A stretch of 64,000 nucleotides of DNA, from positions 19,570,175-19,634,174 of the forward strand of contig OY987303.1 in NCBI GenBank assembly GCA_963920635.1, written 5' to 3'. A program made the position numbers and the translations under genes. Shown in pieces: positions 22,535 to 34,007 of the stretch. Each line of letters starts with the position of its first letter. The first letter of the stretch is position 1. Origin of the DNA: Pseudeuparius sepicola. Its lineage: Eukaryota > Arthropoda > Insecta > Coleoptera > Anthribidae. Under the pieces are notes generated by a model, which saw only the letters and a list, made by a program, of their open reading frames with translations, searched no databases and was not told the DNA's origin.

Positions 22535-23140
22535 TGTAGGAATCTTATTACAACTAACAACAATTTGACTGTTTTGACTGTTTTGCTTCAACTAAATAAT
22601 GTTCTTTTTATGAAATACATAAATACACCTGGAAGGGACACTAGCCTGTTTTATTTTTTTCTATTAGATCCGTCATAACTCTAAACTATAACATTTTGAC
22701 TTATAACACGAACTTTTAAAATTTAGAGTTATAACCCGAAACACTGGCCTAAAATTTTGAGTTATAAGTCGAAATTTTAGGAGCGGACCTAGAAAAAGCA
22801 AATAAAAACATGATTTCCTTTTCACTTATGAAAGTTTCGCACCAGACAGAAAAATAACAACTATAATGGATATTTTTTTACCGAAATTATTACATGACTA
22901 TTTTGAGGACTGCCGAATAATCCTACGGTGTTATATTTATGTTTAAAAAATTCCAAATATAGTTTTTCCAAAAATTGACCAATTTAAAAAAATCGAAGCA
23001 GCCTAATACTTCGCAAATGATTATGTCTTTCAGAGACATAATCTATAAAAAAAAAAATTGATATGTTTAATATATTTAAAAAAACTATAGAAAACAAACA
23101 ACCACGGAAAAGGCTGAGCTGGCTGAGACTGTAAACATTT
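22535..23140. other. Unassigned AT-rich stretch
   Basis: GAGTTATAACCCGAA and GAGTTATAAGTCGAA repeat within 22,725-22,775. No gene. Confidence 0.35.
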
Positions 23141-23230
23141 GAAAACAAACATTTATTGTAGGTATTAATGCATACACCCATCAAAACGTTGAATAAATGG
23201 ATATCGACGAAGAAGATTTTGGTGTTTAAA
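23141..23230. repeat. 90-bp direct repeat, left copy
   Basis: Identical except for one or two bases to 23,693-23,782. Both contain ATGGATATCGACGAAGAAGA, which would read MDIDEEDFGV and then a stop. The pair brackets copy 2 of the 459-bp duplication. Confidence 0.9.
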
Positions 23231-23232
23231 AA

Positions 23233-23691
23233 AAATCAAAGGCTTTATAAAGGTGATTAAAAGTTTGATTTTGCAGGTTTTTAATAATCAAAATCTTGAG
23301 AAGGGCTGACCAAAGTATTAAATGATATCATGATTTCTTCATGTGCTCGAAGACAACTTTCGAGCAGTTGTTTTCTGATTATAATAATTCCTCAAAGGAC
23401 TATTTACAAGCCATGGTGGTCTACGGATATAACACGAAGTTTGAAGATCCTTTTCACCGAAAATATAAAATATAGAAGGGTCACTCGGCAAAAAGCATGA
23501 ATATGGCCGAGGCAGTCCGACCGCTGTTACCTACAGTTTATCTAATTTCAATTGAAACACTTGAATCGCAAGTGATTTCAACAGAGTATCTAGATAACAG
23601 ACGTTTTTCCAGTACAGTGTAGTAAAAAAAGAAGAGGGAGATAGTATAGACAGGCCCGTCCTCACTTAGTAACATGTTACAAAAACTTGTT
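23233..23691. repeat. 459-bp recent duplication, copy 2
   Basis: Same length and orientation as copy 1 at 20,886-21,344. Here it lies exactly between two 90-bp direct repeats, so 23,141-23,782 forms an R-U-R arrangement. Confidence 0.9.
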
Positions 23692-23692
23692 T

Positions 23693-23782
23693 GAAAACAA
23701 ACATTTGTTGTAGGTATTAATGCATACACCCATCAAAACGTTGAATAAATGGATATCGACGAAGAAGATTTTGGTGTTTAAA
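23693..23782. repeat. 90-bp direct repeat, right copy
   Basis: Differs from the left copy at ATTTATTG/ATTTGTTG. See the left copy. Confidence 0.9.
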
Positions 23783-24768
23783 AAAAAATAAGTATATGTG
23801 GTTTTCGCTTATACTCAGAATAGCTGTCATATTCGATAAAATTTTGAACACCAGATTTTTGGCTAATAATATTAAAAAAATTTAAAGGCACCAGCTTAGA
23901 GCCACGTGTTTATTGTATAGTGCTCAAGTTTATTGAACTATGCTTCTATTCCATTTAAAGGGAAAAACTAATGCGCATTGGGTATTCTTCCATGAACGAT
24001 TTTGAAAATTTGTGGAAATTGCCATATAATTGACAGTATCGCAGCTCGTATACAAACCCAAAATGTTTGGAGTAAATGGAAACCCAGTAAATACCAGCTG
24101 ACTGACACTCTGTCCACACTTCTCGATAGCCTATGAATATTTAACCCGACAGTTTCCACCGTTCGACACTTCCATTTAATTCGGCGAAATTTATGGTTGA
24201 TGAAGGAATTGCCGTCACCCGTTTTCTATTTAAAGTCTCGCTCGGCTTAAAAAGTAGACGGCCACTGGTAAAATATGATACGCGATGTGTGGGAGTAATA
24301 GAAAACTTAAAGTGGTGCTAAATTGCTATCTCAAAATGAAACGGGGAAAATTGAAAGGACATCTTTATGTGGTTCGAGATGTTCGGTTTGTATTGCGGGT
24401 GTATCAGCTTCGTACAGCGAGGGAAATGGATATGGTTAGACAAAAGCACTCATTCCTTCTCATCTGTCTTTATTCCGTCTCTAAATTTGAATTTACATTT
24501 TCGGTATAAATAATCAGATAGGTTTCCAGGTCGAATTTTGCATATTCTTTTGGCAAGAAAACAATATCTCGGTGGGATGTGGCATGGTGAGTCTTCGGTT
24601 TTAAAATTTCTGCGTATATTATGTATAGGTACGTTAGATAATTTTGTTCGTCATTTTGTTTTTGATCCATGAAACAAAAAACTAAAATTTCTCAACTTGG
24701 CTTTGCTTATAGGGCTCAAAAAGGCAAGAATTGTATGGGATCTTGAAAATAATTCTTCTCGAGTTATA
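23783..24768. other. Unassigned; slightly GC-richer at 24,130-24,300
   Basis: No gene and no repeat ends. 24,130-24,300 is of higher complexity than its flanks and could be regulatory, but nothing specific supports that. Confidence 0.35.
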
Positions 24769-24770
24769 TA

Positions 24771-25940
24771 CAGGGTGTTCCTTAATAACATGCTAATACT
24801 TAAGGGAGTTATTTTTGGGCCCATTTTAAGAAAAAAACTTCATATGAACGTATGTCGTAAACGTCCCAACTTTTGAGATACAGGGCGTTAAAGTTCATTT
24901 TTTTAAATTGAATTTTGGCTACATCTCCCGAAATAATCAAGCTGCTGAACTGAAATTTGGCACTGCTATGTTTTTGGGGATGGAGAATAAGCTGAAAATG
25001 TCAATTTCACCGTATCTCACAGAGGGCACCACTTGCGCTGTTTTTTGATCACGCTTTTACGCGTAACTTTTTTGAGGTTATCTTTTTGGTCCTGCAGGTC
25101 CATCATTTTAGTGCATATTTTCATTCTACAAGAAAAAGGTACTCTTGTTTCATAACGATTAAATCAACCGTTTGCTTTGAAATTGCCAAAACGTTCTCCA
25201 AAACACCTGTTGACTTCAATATTCGAAACATAAAATTTTCACCTACCACCTTCAAGTTTTACAGATCAACTGTTCCATTTAAACTGAGAAAAAAATTCCT
25301 ATGAACAATGTACCAAAAATTATTCGCTTTCAAAATGGAAAGGATTGAATTTGACAAAATTTGGACACTCTATTTCAAGAAAACCAATGGTGTTTTGACC
25401 AATGCCCATTTGGCATTTTTTTCATCATTTTGAATGTACAGTTGATCTGTAACATTTGAAAGCAGTAGGTGAACATTTTATGTTTCGAATATTGGAATCA
25501 ACAGGTGTTTTGGGGCACGTTTTGGTAATTTCAACGCAAACGGTCGATTTAATCGTTATGAAACAAGAGTACCTTTTTCTTGCAGAATGAAAAGATGCAC
25601 TAAAATGATGGACCTGCAGGACCAAAAAGATAACCTCAAAAAAGTTACGCGTAAAAGCGTGATCAAAAAACAGCGCAAGTGGCGCCCTCTGTGAGATACG
25701 GTGAAATTGACATTTTCAGCTTATTTTCCATCCCCAAAAACATAGCAGTGCCAAATTTCAGTTCCGCAGCTTGATTATTTCGGGAGATGTAGCCAAAATT
25801 CAATTTAAAAAAATGAACTTTAACGCCCTATACCTCAAAAGTTAGGACGTTTACGACATACGTTCATATGAAGTTTTTTTCTTAAAATGGGCCCAAAAAT
25901 AACCCCCTTAAGTATTAGCATGTTATTAAGGAACACCCTG
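24771..25940. mobile_element. 1,170-bp fold-back element, TA-CAGGGTGTTCC ends
   Basis: The ends CAGGGTGTTCCTTAATAACA and its inverse are flanked by TA (24,769-24,770 and 25,941-25,942). The arms of about 530 bases are inverted copies nearly throughout, including the blocks TTACGACATACGTTCATATG (24,841 region and its mirror), GAAATAATCAAGCTGC, TCCTGCAGGTCCATCATTTT and ATTAAATCAACCG / its mirror. The frames at 25,086-25,304 (+) and 25,425-25,625 (-) are mirror images of one another and are not a gene. It is mariner/Tc1-type by its TSD and has no transposase. Confidence 0.9.
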
Positions 25941-25942
25941 TA

Positions 25943-26875
25943 TATTTAATATTATTTGTGATGCGATATTTGTCTGACGTTTGATGTTTACATCTCGCCA
26001 AGGCCTACACTGAGCTTTTAATGACGGTTTTGGGACACTTCACTGCCGATTCAAGAAAAATCATATTTTAGTACTTGGAACGTTAACCCAATTCTTATAA
26101 TAATTTATTATTATTATGCATTTATTCAAAGTTTTAGAAGGTATACGCGGAGCGGGAGTACTGAATACTTGTAATCTGATTATTGTTACTCTCTCTCTTA
26201 ATCTGAAAGAGTTTTAAGTATATTTTGGATTTTTATAACTGACATGTACCAAACCATTACCACAAACAATAAATTCATTGCGTTTTCTCGCCACGAAGAT
26301 ATTTTTAAACCAAGCGAACCTTTGTCGTTAATTTTCCATATCCTTAGCTATATCCGAACCTCGTGTCACGCTTATAGTCGGTCGGCAGGTACACCCAATT
26401 CCGGGCGTATTCACAGGATTATTCGTTCGGAAACTAATCCGGGACGCCGGATTACTACGGCCGCATATTATGACATCTTCTGTCCAGGTTCACTGATAAA
26501 TTTACCGGACCACTTTAACACGTCCAGAATCAAGGACCGTACTTTCTGGGTGAATATTTCTCTTTTTTCGCGTGTTTAACCAGAACACTGGCGTATTATA
26601 ATTTCACAGGAAAATTGCCAAAATTTTAACACGTATTTAGCTCATCAAGCAACAACTTTTTCATTTTTTTTCGAATACTCGGTTTTATACGGTATTATCT
26701 CCCATTAAAATAAAATAAAGGAGTTGCTTATAAATGATTCACTCTCGACATATTTTTTGCTAGCCTTCTGCCGACCATAGGCACGAAATATTTAATTTTT
26801 AAATACCGGCATTTACAATAATAAAACAGGTACCTGTCATGGTCTGCACACCTCCGGGCCCATACATAATTGCCA
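25943..26875. other. Unassigned; 26,240-26,580 moderately GC-rich with a 111-codon frame
   Basis: The plus frame 26,244-26,579 has low-complexity composition and no domain, signal peptide or family resemblance. The locally higher GC may reflect regulatory DNA or an old transposon. I do not call it a gene. Confidence 0.3.
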
Positions 26876-26918
26876 TTAGATATTGGAAACTAGTTTGGTG
26901 TTGCCAATTACCAAAGCA
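26876..26918. repeat. Short repeat shared with 9,150-9,190
   Basis: TTAGATATTGGAAACTAG, then TTTGGTGTTGCCAATTACC. See the partner copy. Confidence 0.55.
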
Positions 26919-27699
26919 TTTTGTCCCATATGCAACAAGCCATTTCTTTTAAAATTTACAATAATAACTAATTCACTATACCTACTCTAATATAATATTA
27001 AAATTTATCATTCACTAATATAATATATAAGCTTACGGCGAAACTTGTGAGAAGTGTTTTCAGAACTTGAGGCCCGTATAAGGAAGTAGAAGGAGTCCCG
27101 AATTGTCTTATACCCTAAATAGACGCAGATCGCACATATTTGTTTCTGTTGTACTATAAGCACTTTGAGAAAACGGATGTTTTTATTATTATTATAGCAC
27201 AATGTATCAAACATGTTGGCAACTGGGGTCTTGCGGGAATTACGACAGTTGCTATTTGAATAATAAAAAGGTTGATGTTTCCTTAGAGATGTTATTATTT
27301 TGAAATAGTAAATATGAATTTGACAACCTAATTCTTACCCACTCGTTATGCTTTTTTTATCACGTGTGTTTTTACTTAGTTAAACAAGATTTGCAACTAA
27401 TGCACCAGTGGCGGGTAACAAAAACACATCAAAATATAAAATATATAGTAAGAATTTTCCGAAAAAAATTATTTGAAAAAAGTTGTTGCTTTTAATGAGT
27501 TAGGTACGTGGTTAAAACTTTGGCACTTATTTTTGGAACACGCTCTATTACGCGCTAAGGGCTGAAAATTCCTTTATTGTGGAGGAGGGATTTGTTAGAC
27601 CGACCGAGGCGAGTGACGCTGAGGTCAGCGATATTCTGAGGCTGTAATACACAGTAATAAAATTTGGTAAAATTAAAACACGGATTCTGGTTAAATTAA
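26919..27699. other. Unassigned AT-rich stretch
   Basis: No gene recognised. The minus frame that ends at 27,548 has no identifiable domain. Confidence 0.35.
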
Positions 27700-29110
27700 C
27701 CATTTTCGTTTTGGTACAATTTGAATTTTTACACGAATATTTACACGGGCGTGTGTAGCATATTACACGCCTGTAGCACATGTAATCTGTACCTGTAGTG
27801 TAAAATCTACCATTCTTCGTGTACAAATTTCACGACATCTGGTGTTTCATAATACGGTTTTTTAACCATATACAAAAAATTCAAGGGATTATTAAATGGG
27901 TTATTTTAAGTATATTTGGTTCCATTGGCGATTTTAGGACAGCAGCTTTGTTATTTGTTTCGGCGATACACAGCGATGAAGCTTTATTGACCAAACATTT
28001 TTTCTTATTTTTAAAATTATTATTCTAATAAAATATATTGCAATGCATTGACTCAATTGTTTAACACCGATCGAGTCTTTTTAATACCGCTCGTGTTTCA
28101 TTTATACCGGTCGTGTGCTTTTTAAACACCGCCTGTGTTTTGATCAAGGTCAAAATAACGGAATATTTGGATTTTCTCCTCCCTCAGTCAGTCTCTTGTT
28201 GCATTTCTGCGCGACGTGTTCTGTCTATAGGTTCGAGAGAAAATTATAGTTCTAATCAAATCTAAATAAAAAACGTGATTAATATCCGTTATGCGACACC
28301 GGTGCGACTTGTCCTGATGTGCTGACTATACCCGTTGAGTCGAGAATATATTCCTTCCTCAACGCTATACCTAAAGGTAAGCAATTATCTAGCCCAATAA
28401 CTAAAATATTACTCACTATATATTCTTCGATTTTTACAGATCGAGTGATTACCCACTACCAAGTATATCAAGTAAATATCAAAGTTTAAGCGTTTCAAAT
28501 ATGTTGGTCATGTATTTAATAATTGCCTGTAGATTTAAAAAAATTGTTTAATAAATAAATTTTTAGAGAGATTTTCTATAAAAATCCTACCTCCTACCAT
28601 AGTACTGACTAGCCCAAAAAGCACCTACTACACCATGGTAGGTGTACTTCTTTTCCAAGTTTGGATTTTTAATTTTATGCAGGGTATTTAGTAAATATAA
28701 GGCAAAAATTCAAGGGGTTGTTCGATGGGTTACTTTAAGAATTTTTTGTCATTTGATGGTTTTCTGAAAAACGCTTTTCTTTTGAAGATATACAAGGCTA
28801 TACCTAAAGTTATTCGACAATAACAATATTTTGAATATTAGCTATAGACTTTAAAGATAGCATCCGTTATTGTCACTAAAATTACATTTTAAGATATGTG
28901 TTTTTAGAAACACACACCGTGTATTTTCAACACCCGCTCGTGTATTTTTTACATCAGAAGGCATTTTCTGTGGAAAAAATAGATTTACCAAAAGTAAGTT
29001 GGTAAAAATAATCCATTTTAACGAAATTTGTTGTATAAATTTACACGAGAAAAGTTTATCAGCAGTTTTTCATGCTTTACACGGGCAAATTTTTTACTGT
29101 GTAATTAATC
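27700..29110. repeat. Zone rich in ACACGGGCGTGT-like palindromic motifs
   Basis: A hairpin at about 27,720-27,832 pairs AATTTTTACACGAAT with ATTCTTCGTGTACAAATT around TTACACGGGCGTGTG and ATTACACGCCTGTAG. Further on, 28,060-28,140 has four degenerate units of the form TTTWWWACCGNTCGTGT, and the same theme returns at about 28,900-28,960 (ACACACCGTGTATTTTCAAC) and about 29,040-29,100 (TTACACGAG, TTACACGGGCAAA). No coding capacity. It may be one decayed element, but no ends were found. Confidence 0.4.
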
Positions 29111-29214
29111 TTTCGCCAAGGTATGTATCTACTACGACGTATAGATTTTGTAAAATTATTTTGTAAAAATATTCATAGAAAAGTAATTGATAAATTATAT
29201 CAGTTCATTGGTTC

Positions 29215-29790
29215 ATATTGACAGGCGTTCTAATTACATTATTGCCGGTATTTCTTTGACCCGGTGCGAAGGGGTGAAGAATTTTTTATGGGCTTCGACA
29301 GTAGGATAAATTTTGTCTCATATGTAGAAGCTGTGACAAATGCAGGTTTTAGAGTTTTGGGCTTTAGTTCGCCAGTTCGGCAATATGAATGCCATCAAAT
29401 TGTATTTTATACTAATAAGACCTAAACTTGAACATACTGTTTGGTATCCTATATATCAATAAAATATATCTAAAGTGCAATCCGTTCAAAGGCGGTTTAT
29501 GAAATATTTAGCATATCGAATGGATGGATTATATCCTGTAAGAGGAATCAAAAATAATTTGCTGTTGAATGGTTTTCAGTTACAGTTATTGTTTGCAAGA
29601 CGAATCTCAATATTAGTTACTTTTTTATTTAATTTGCTCCATAATATTGTTGACTGTACCGAGCTGCTTTCGTATATCCAGGGAGTCGACATATAAGTGT
29701 ACATTCCCTCTTGCAACTCCTCACACACAAGAAATGTCTTATTAAGATCTCCGATCAATAATAAGTAATAATATAAAGGAACAATCTGTC
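29215..29790 (+). pseudogene. Non-LTR reverse transcriptase, C-terminal fragment
   Basis: Three frames give ISLTRCEGVKNFLWAS, then FGNMNAIKLYFILIRPKLEH and TVWYPIYQ, then KVQSVQRRFMKYLAYRMDGL followed by LQLLFARRISILVTFLFNLL. This order (LY-x-x-LIRPKLEH-x-VWYP, then VQRRF, then an RR-rich helix) is the region after the RT domain in jockey/CR1-type LINEs. The RT catalytic motifs are not present. Stops and frameshifts show it is dead. Confidence 0.8.
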
Positions 29791-31888
29791 ATTTTTTCGA
29801 CTCCTTGGATAGAGTTATACCCCAGAAAGAACGAAAAGATCTTAAATATTAAAAATTTCCGAAGTCCTCAAATTAATGGATTTAGCCAGAAAACAGCAAT
29901 TTTGCTGCTAGTTTGTCGAGTTTTCTGACCTGTGATAGAAAGTGACCATTTCCAACTTTCTGTATTATGGAAATTACGGCATGATAGATAAAAAATTTAA
30001 ACTGAAGCCATAGAGGACACAAGCTCGTGAATTATTTATAACTGTAGACTTTCTGTAAGTATTTTTATTTATATCGACGACCAAAAAGGCTCACGGCTCC
30101 CCCTAGATCCCAATCATTTCGCCATTTTCGCAGCACCTGGCGCGATATTGGCCTGGAAAAGTGAATAGCGATCTTTTTTTTCTATACAACGGAACTTTTT
30201 AATCCCTTTTTGATGAAGGGGGTGTTTTTCCCTTCCGATTTCCAGCGCTGAATTGCGAGATTTATTTTTACATTTTTTTGACATACACGCGGGTTTTCTA
30301 CTTGATTTTGCGCATTTTTCTCAATTCACTTGTTGATGGGCCTAATAGGCACAGGGTGGCCCATCCAAGAGTTATATTTTCCTAAAATATGTAATTTTTC
30401 CTAAATTTTCTGTATACAAGAACAATTGAACAATTAATAATTGAACATCAAATAATGTAATTAAGCGGTTAGGTGCGTTTTTATTATATTATTTATGTTT
30501 TTTTTTTAATTCTACATTGTTTCCCTATCGTAACGATATAAATATTTATGCTATATGTTTGCTCCAACAGCTTGGGGCAATTATTATTATTTTTGAAATT
30601 TTCGTATCTAAAATAGGGCAACAACCATGGGAAACAACCTTAAGAAAGTGCTACGTGTAAAATTTGTTACCCGATTAACAGAACTAACCTACTTCTACTT
30701 TTTGTTTTTTATTATAATAACGCCTTGTATAGGCATGCTTATAGCATGCTTATAGGCACTAATCTTCTTAATCTGTCTTTATTATTTCCCTCTTCAGCTA
30801 AAATTTTTTCAGCTTCAATTTTAACAGTTCTTCTTTAGTGTCGTTTCTGGAAAATAGTTTGAGCAAATTCTTGCTGTCTGGCAGGTGGCAGGTTATTACT
30901 TTCGGATCCACTGTTCAGAATGGTTTATGTATTCAATCAAAACTATAACGACGTTTCTCGCGGAAATTTGTGCCTTTTCTGGAATTTGATCTTGAACTGC
31001 AACAAACATCATGTTGAAAATTATGTGTTTTGATCTCAAAACCCACAAAATCCTTTTGATGGGTTTACATAATCTAATTTTCGGACAAACCAGTAGCACC
31101 CGATGACGTCCTCCAGTTTGCATCATGAGGGGAATTTTTTTACTTATGATTTATTTCAAAATTTGTTTAGGGTTAGGTACCTTTTGCTTAAAAGAAGATC
31201 AAAAATTGACCACTCAAACATGGTCACGTGTCATTCGCTATCTGTCAACAACGACATTTTTTAAAATAGTTATAATATTATTTGTTAAAATTCCAAAGAA
31301 TTTACTCGAAAAAGTTGTTTTTATTGCATGATTTAGTTTTTTGTTTTAATGTTTATGAAATTTCTTAAAATTTAAAAAATATATAATTTCATAAAAACTT
31401 TTTTATATCATCAGCTTGATCATTACATATATAGGTATTAACTTTTCATTACTATGTATCGATAAGAATAACAAATGGAACGAAAGTTTTGGACAATTTC
31501 TTGATAAACGTATAAAAAAATGCAAAAAAATACAATGAGACAATAACATGGTTGATTGTTTTCACATTATCCATTAACGTCAAAACATCAAAAATATAAT
31601 AATATTTTCTTCATTTCTTTTACTCAGTGGTAACTAGAATATATAAGCAGAGGAAACGCAGTCCATATCTTAAAATGGAGTAGGAGAATATGACGTGAAG
31701 GCTATAACTTACAGTCTCAGCTTCACAATTTTACTGTTTATTAAGGAAAACTTCAAAAGAAGGCTTTAACTTAAATCGATGTAGTAAAGTCAAGATAGGT
31801 CAAAAACACTTGTAGGGTAATTTTTTGGGGTTCCTAAGAAGTGTGTCTAAGAAGCTTTGTTGGCTTACCAAAATGTTTTACTGCTGAA
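29791..31888. other. Unassigned AT-rich stretch
   Basis: No gene. A mariner-like terminus CAGGGTGGCCC lies at about 30,352 without a TA flank. GCATGCTTATA repeats near 30,735. The minus frame 30,896-31,126 has no family resemblance. TTACAGTCTCAGCTTCACA near 31,720 is the exact inverse of a 19-base phrase near 43,433. Confidence 0.4.
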
Positions 31889-32189
31889 GATGCAAAGTTT
31901 GAAAAGTTATAGTATAAATTTAATTACTTACATTAAATTTTTGGGTATACTAAATTGGTGCCAAAATAATAATAAATGAAAATATCATCATAAAATATTT
32001 CACATTATATCTAATCAAAATTATTCACCACTTTATTGGGCTAAAATTCGATAATTCCTAAATTTGGGTTAGATATAGGTAGGTGAAATTGTTTGATGAT
32101 ATTATTATCTTGGCATCAATTTGGTACTGGAAAATTTAATGTAAATAACTTGATATCTTAAATGCTTGACGGTATATCAACTTTGCATC
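31889..32189. mobile_element. 301-bp fold-back MITE
   Basis: The left GATGCAAAGTTTG and right CAACTTTGCATC ends are inverted. The pairing continues through AATTACTTACATTAAATTTT / its mirror, GGTGCCAAAATAATAAT / its mirror and ATATCATCATAAAATATTTC / its mirror. The termini are AT-rich and the target site is not clear. Confidence 0.7.
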
Positions 32190-33335
32190 AAACACAAAAG
32201 AATTTATAATATATTTTATAGGCGATAAAACCATTTTCTTTTGAAAAAAACATATTCTTATCCATAGGTATTTACTAATAAAAAGTTAGTAGAGTGATAT
32301 GGGTAGTGACATAAAATAGTCTTTATGAATTTACATGTTTATAAAATTTTCAGTAATTTCAAAAAAAATATATAGTAAAATTATTTTAAGAAGTCCTTAC
32401 TGGGACTGTCAATTGGTAATTTCGCCATCCTAAGTTGGCATCAACGCAGCAAAAAATGCAACCGGGTCATAAGTCCAGGTCAGTAACGAGCCCATTTGTA
32501 CAATGAATAACTACTAATAACACGAACAAGAACAACACAGATAACGGTAAAACTCACGAATCGTACAAAACCCGCGAATATTTTCACTGCCCAAAGTTTG
32601 AACCCTTTTGAATGATCCGGAAAACCTTCACTGTCACTTTCAAAACACCGAAATAAAATTTGCCTGAGTACGCACCACAGACGCAGCCGCAAGTAGCTGA
32701 TTATACCAAAATACCAAAATGAAAGTGTTTCCATGACGTTTGAAATTCTTATGAAAATGAGTTGTAGTCATAGATATTTTTATTTATAGGGGTATCATCG
32801 TGATTGCAATAGGGTTTTTATTTCATTATGTTCTTTTATCGTATCACTTGGGTAACTTTTCACATCATAAATCAATGAGTGGCGTCATTAACTGGTTGAG
32901 ACACATATACCAATGTTATATCCATAGTTACCAGAAAATTCCTAGGGATTTTGTGGAGAATGTCATCTGACAAAATCGGGACTTCTTACATTAATCGGGG
33001 TATAAAATAGGTATGGAAAAAAAAAGAAAATTTTTTAATAGAGCGTTCAAATTGTCTATGAAAGTTGGAAACGAAACAACTCTTTCAATATTTGTTTTTG
33101 GAATTTTAACTGATAAGACCATTTTTAGAGAGTATATTTTCAAATGGCATTTTTGACAGATCTCGAAATTCACGTGATCATATTTCATATTTTGAAAAGC
33201 AAAAAAAATCCCAAAGTTAAATTTTAAAATCCTAGGAACTTTTTGGGGGATTCTCTATAGGTATATCCGAAACTTTCAAATGTGCCCGTGGTCTTACCTG
33301 CTCTTCTACAGAAGGCAACAGGTGGTCTATACACG
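32190..33335. other. Unassigned stretch
   Basis: No gene. The frame 32,480-32,734 (minus) is short and hydrophobic and has no supporting features. Confidence 0.4.
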
Positions 33336-33790
33336 CGCCGGCCTGATCTATAGACGCGGTGGGTAGATAACTACCCCTAAACGTGGCATTGACAGACGAA
33401 AAATAAAACCTCTGTTCTCGCGCACTAAAACTTCGCCGCGCGGCATCAAAAACTCCCCGTTGTTTTTTCCCAACGGCGGACGGCCAACTTTCCTACCCCG
33501 GCCGGCCACTCGAAACCGCATAAAGCACATGTCCGGCCCTGGCGGGATGTTATTCATTACCGGGCCATTGTCCCACCTGTCCCCGGCACGCCGCCACCCA
33601 TTAGTCTCTGCCGCGCCTGATAAATGAATTTATTCTGCCCTCTTCGGGACCGACGGCCCGATTGACGGACAATATTCGGGGGCCCCTCGCCCGCCCCGGC
33701 TTTGTTTGCTTTAAATAAGACGAGCCGATGAAATGAAGGCAAATCTGGCGAAACGGGGCGAAGGATGAATGTTTACGACAATTTGCAAGT
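33336..33790. promoter_or_regulatory. Strongly GC-rich island, candidate conserved noncoding element
   Basis: About 450 bases of CG-rich DNA in an otherwise AT-rich context, with CCGGCCGGCC, CGCCCGCCCCGG and many CpG. Two short minus-strand frames (33,348-33,557 and 33,557-33,742) cross it, but they show no domain and are expected by chance in GC-rich DNA. It ends just before a mariner element at 33,804. It could be a regulatory element or a CpG-rich promoter; I cannot tell which. Confidence 0.35.
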
Positions 33791-34007
33791 TGGAGTTAAT
33801 GTACCGGGGTGGTCAACGATTTGGGAACACTCTTTTAATTTTTTAAATAAACGTATAATTTCAAAAATAATCAATGCAAGCATAATGGGCGTATATGGGG
33901 CAACTTTTGACCATATAGTCAAGTCATGACAGTTGATGACGTCACGGTCACCTCTATGAAAAGAGAATTTTATTCTGAATACAACGATGTATAAATTTAT
34001 ATAGGTT

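Noticed and set aside
25086..25625. Mirrored frames of 72 and 66 codons
   Set aside because: They are inverted copies in the arms of a fold-back element.
24771..25940. Host inverted gene duplication
   Set aside because: TA flanks, CAGGGTG ends and absence of exons make a transposon the better explanation.
26244..26579. 111-codon plus frame
   Set aside because: No recognisable domain, signal peptide or neighbouring exons.
27700..29110. CRISPR-like spacing of short repeats
   Set aside because: Units are degenerate, irregularly spaced and in a eukaryotic genome.
30896..31126. 76-codon minus frame considered as a transposase piece
   Set aside because: No catalytic or DNA-binding motif could be matched.
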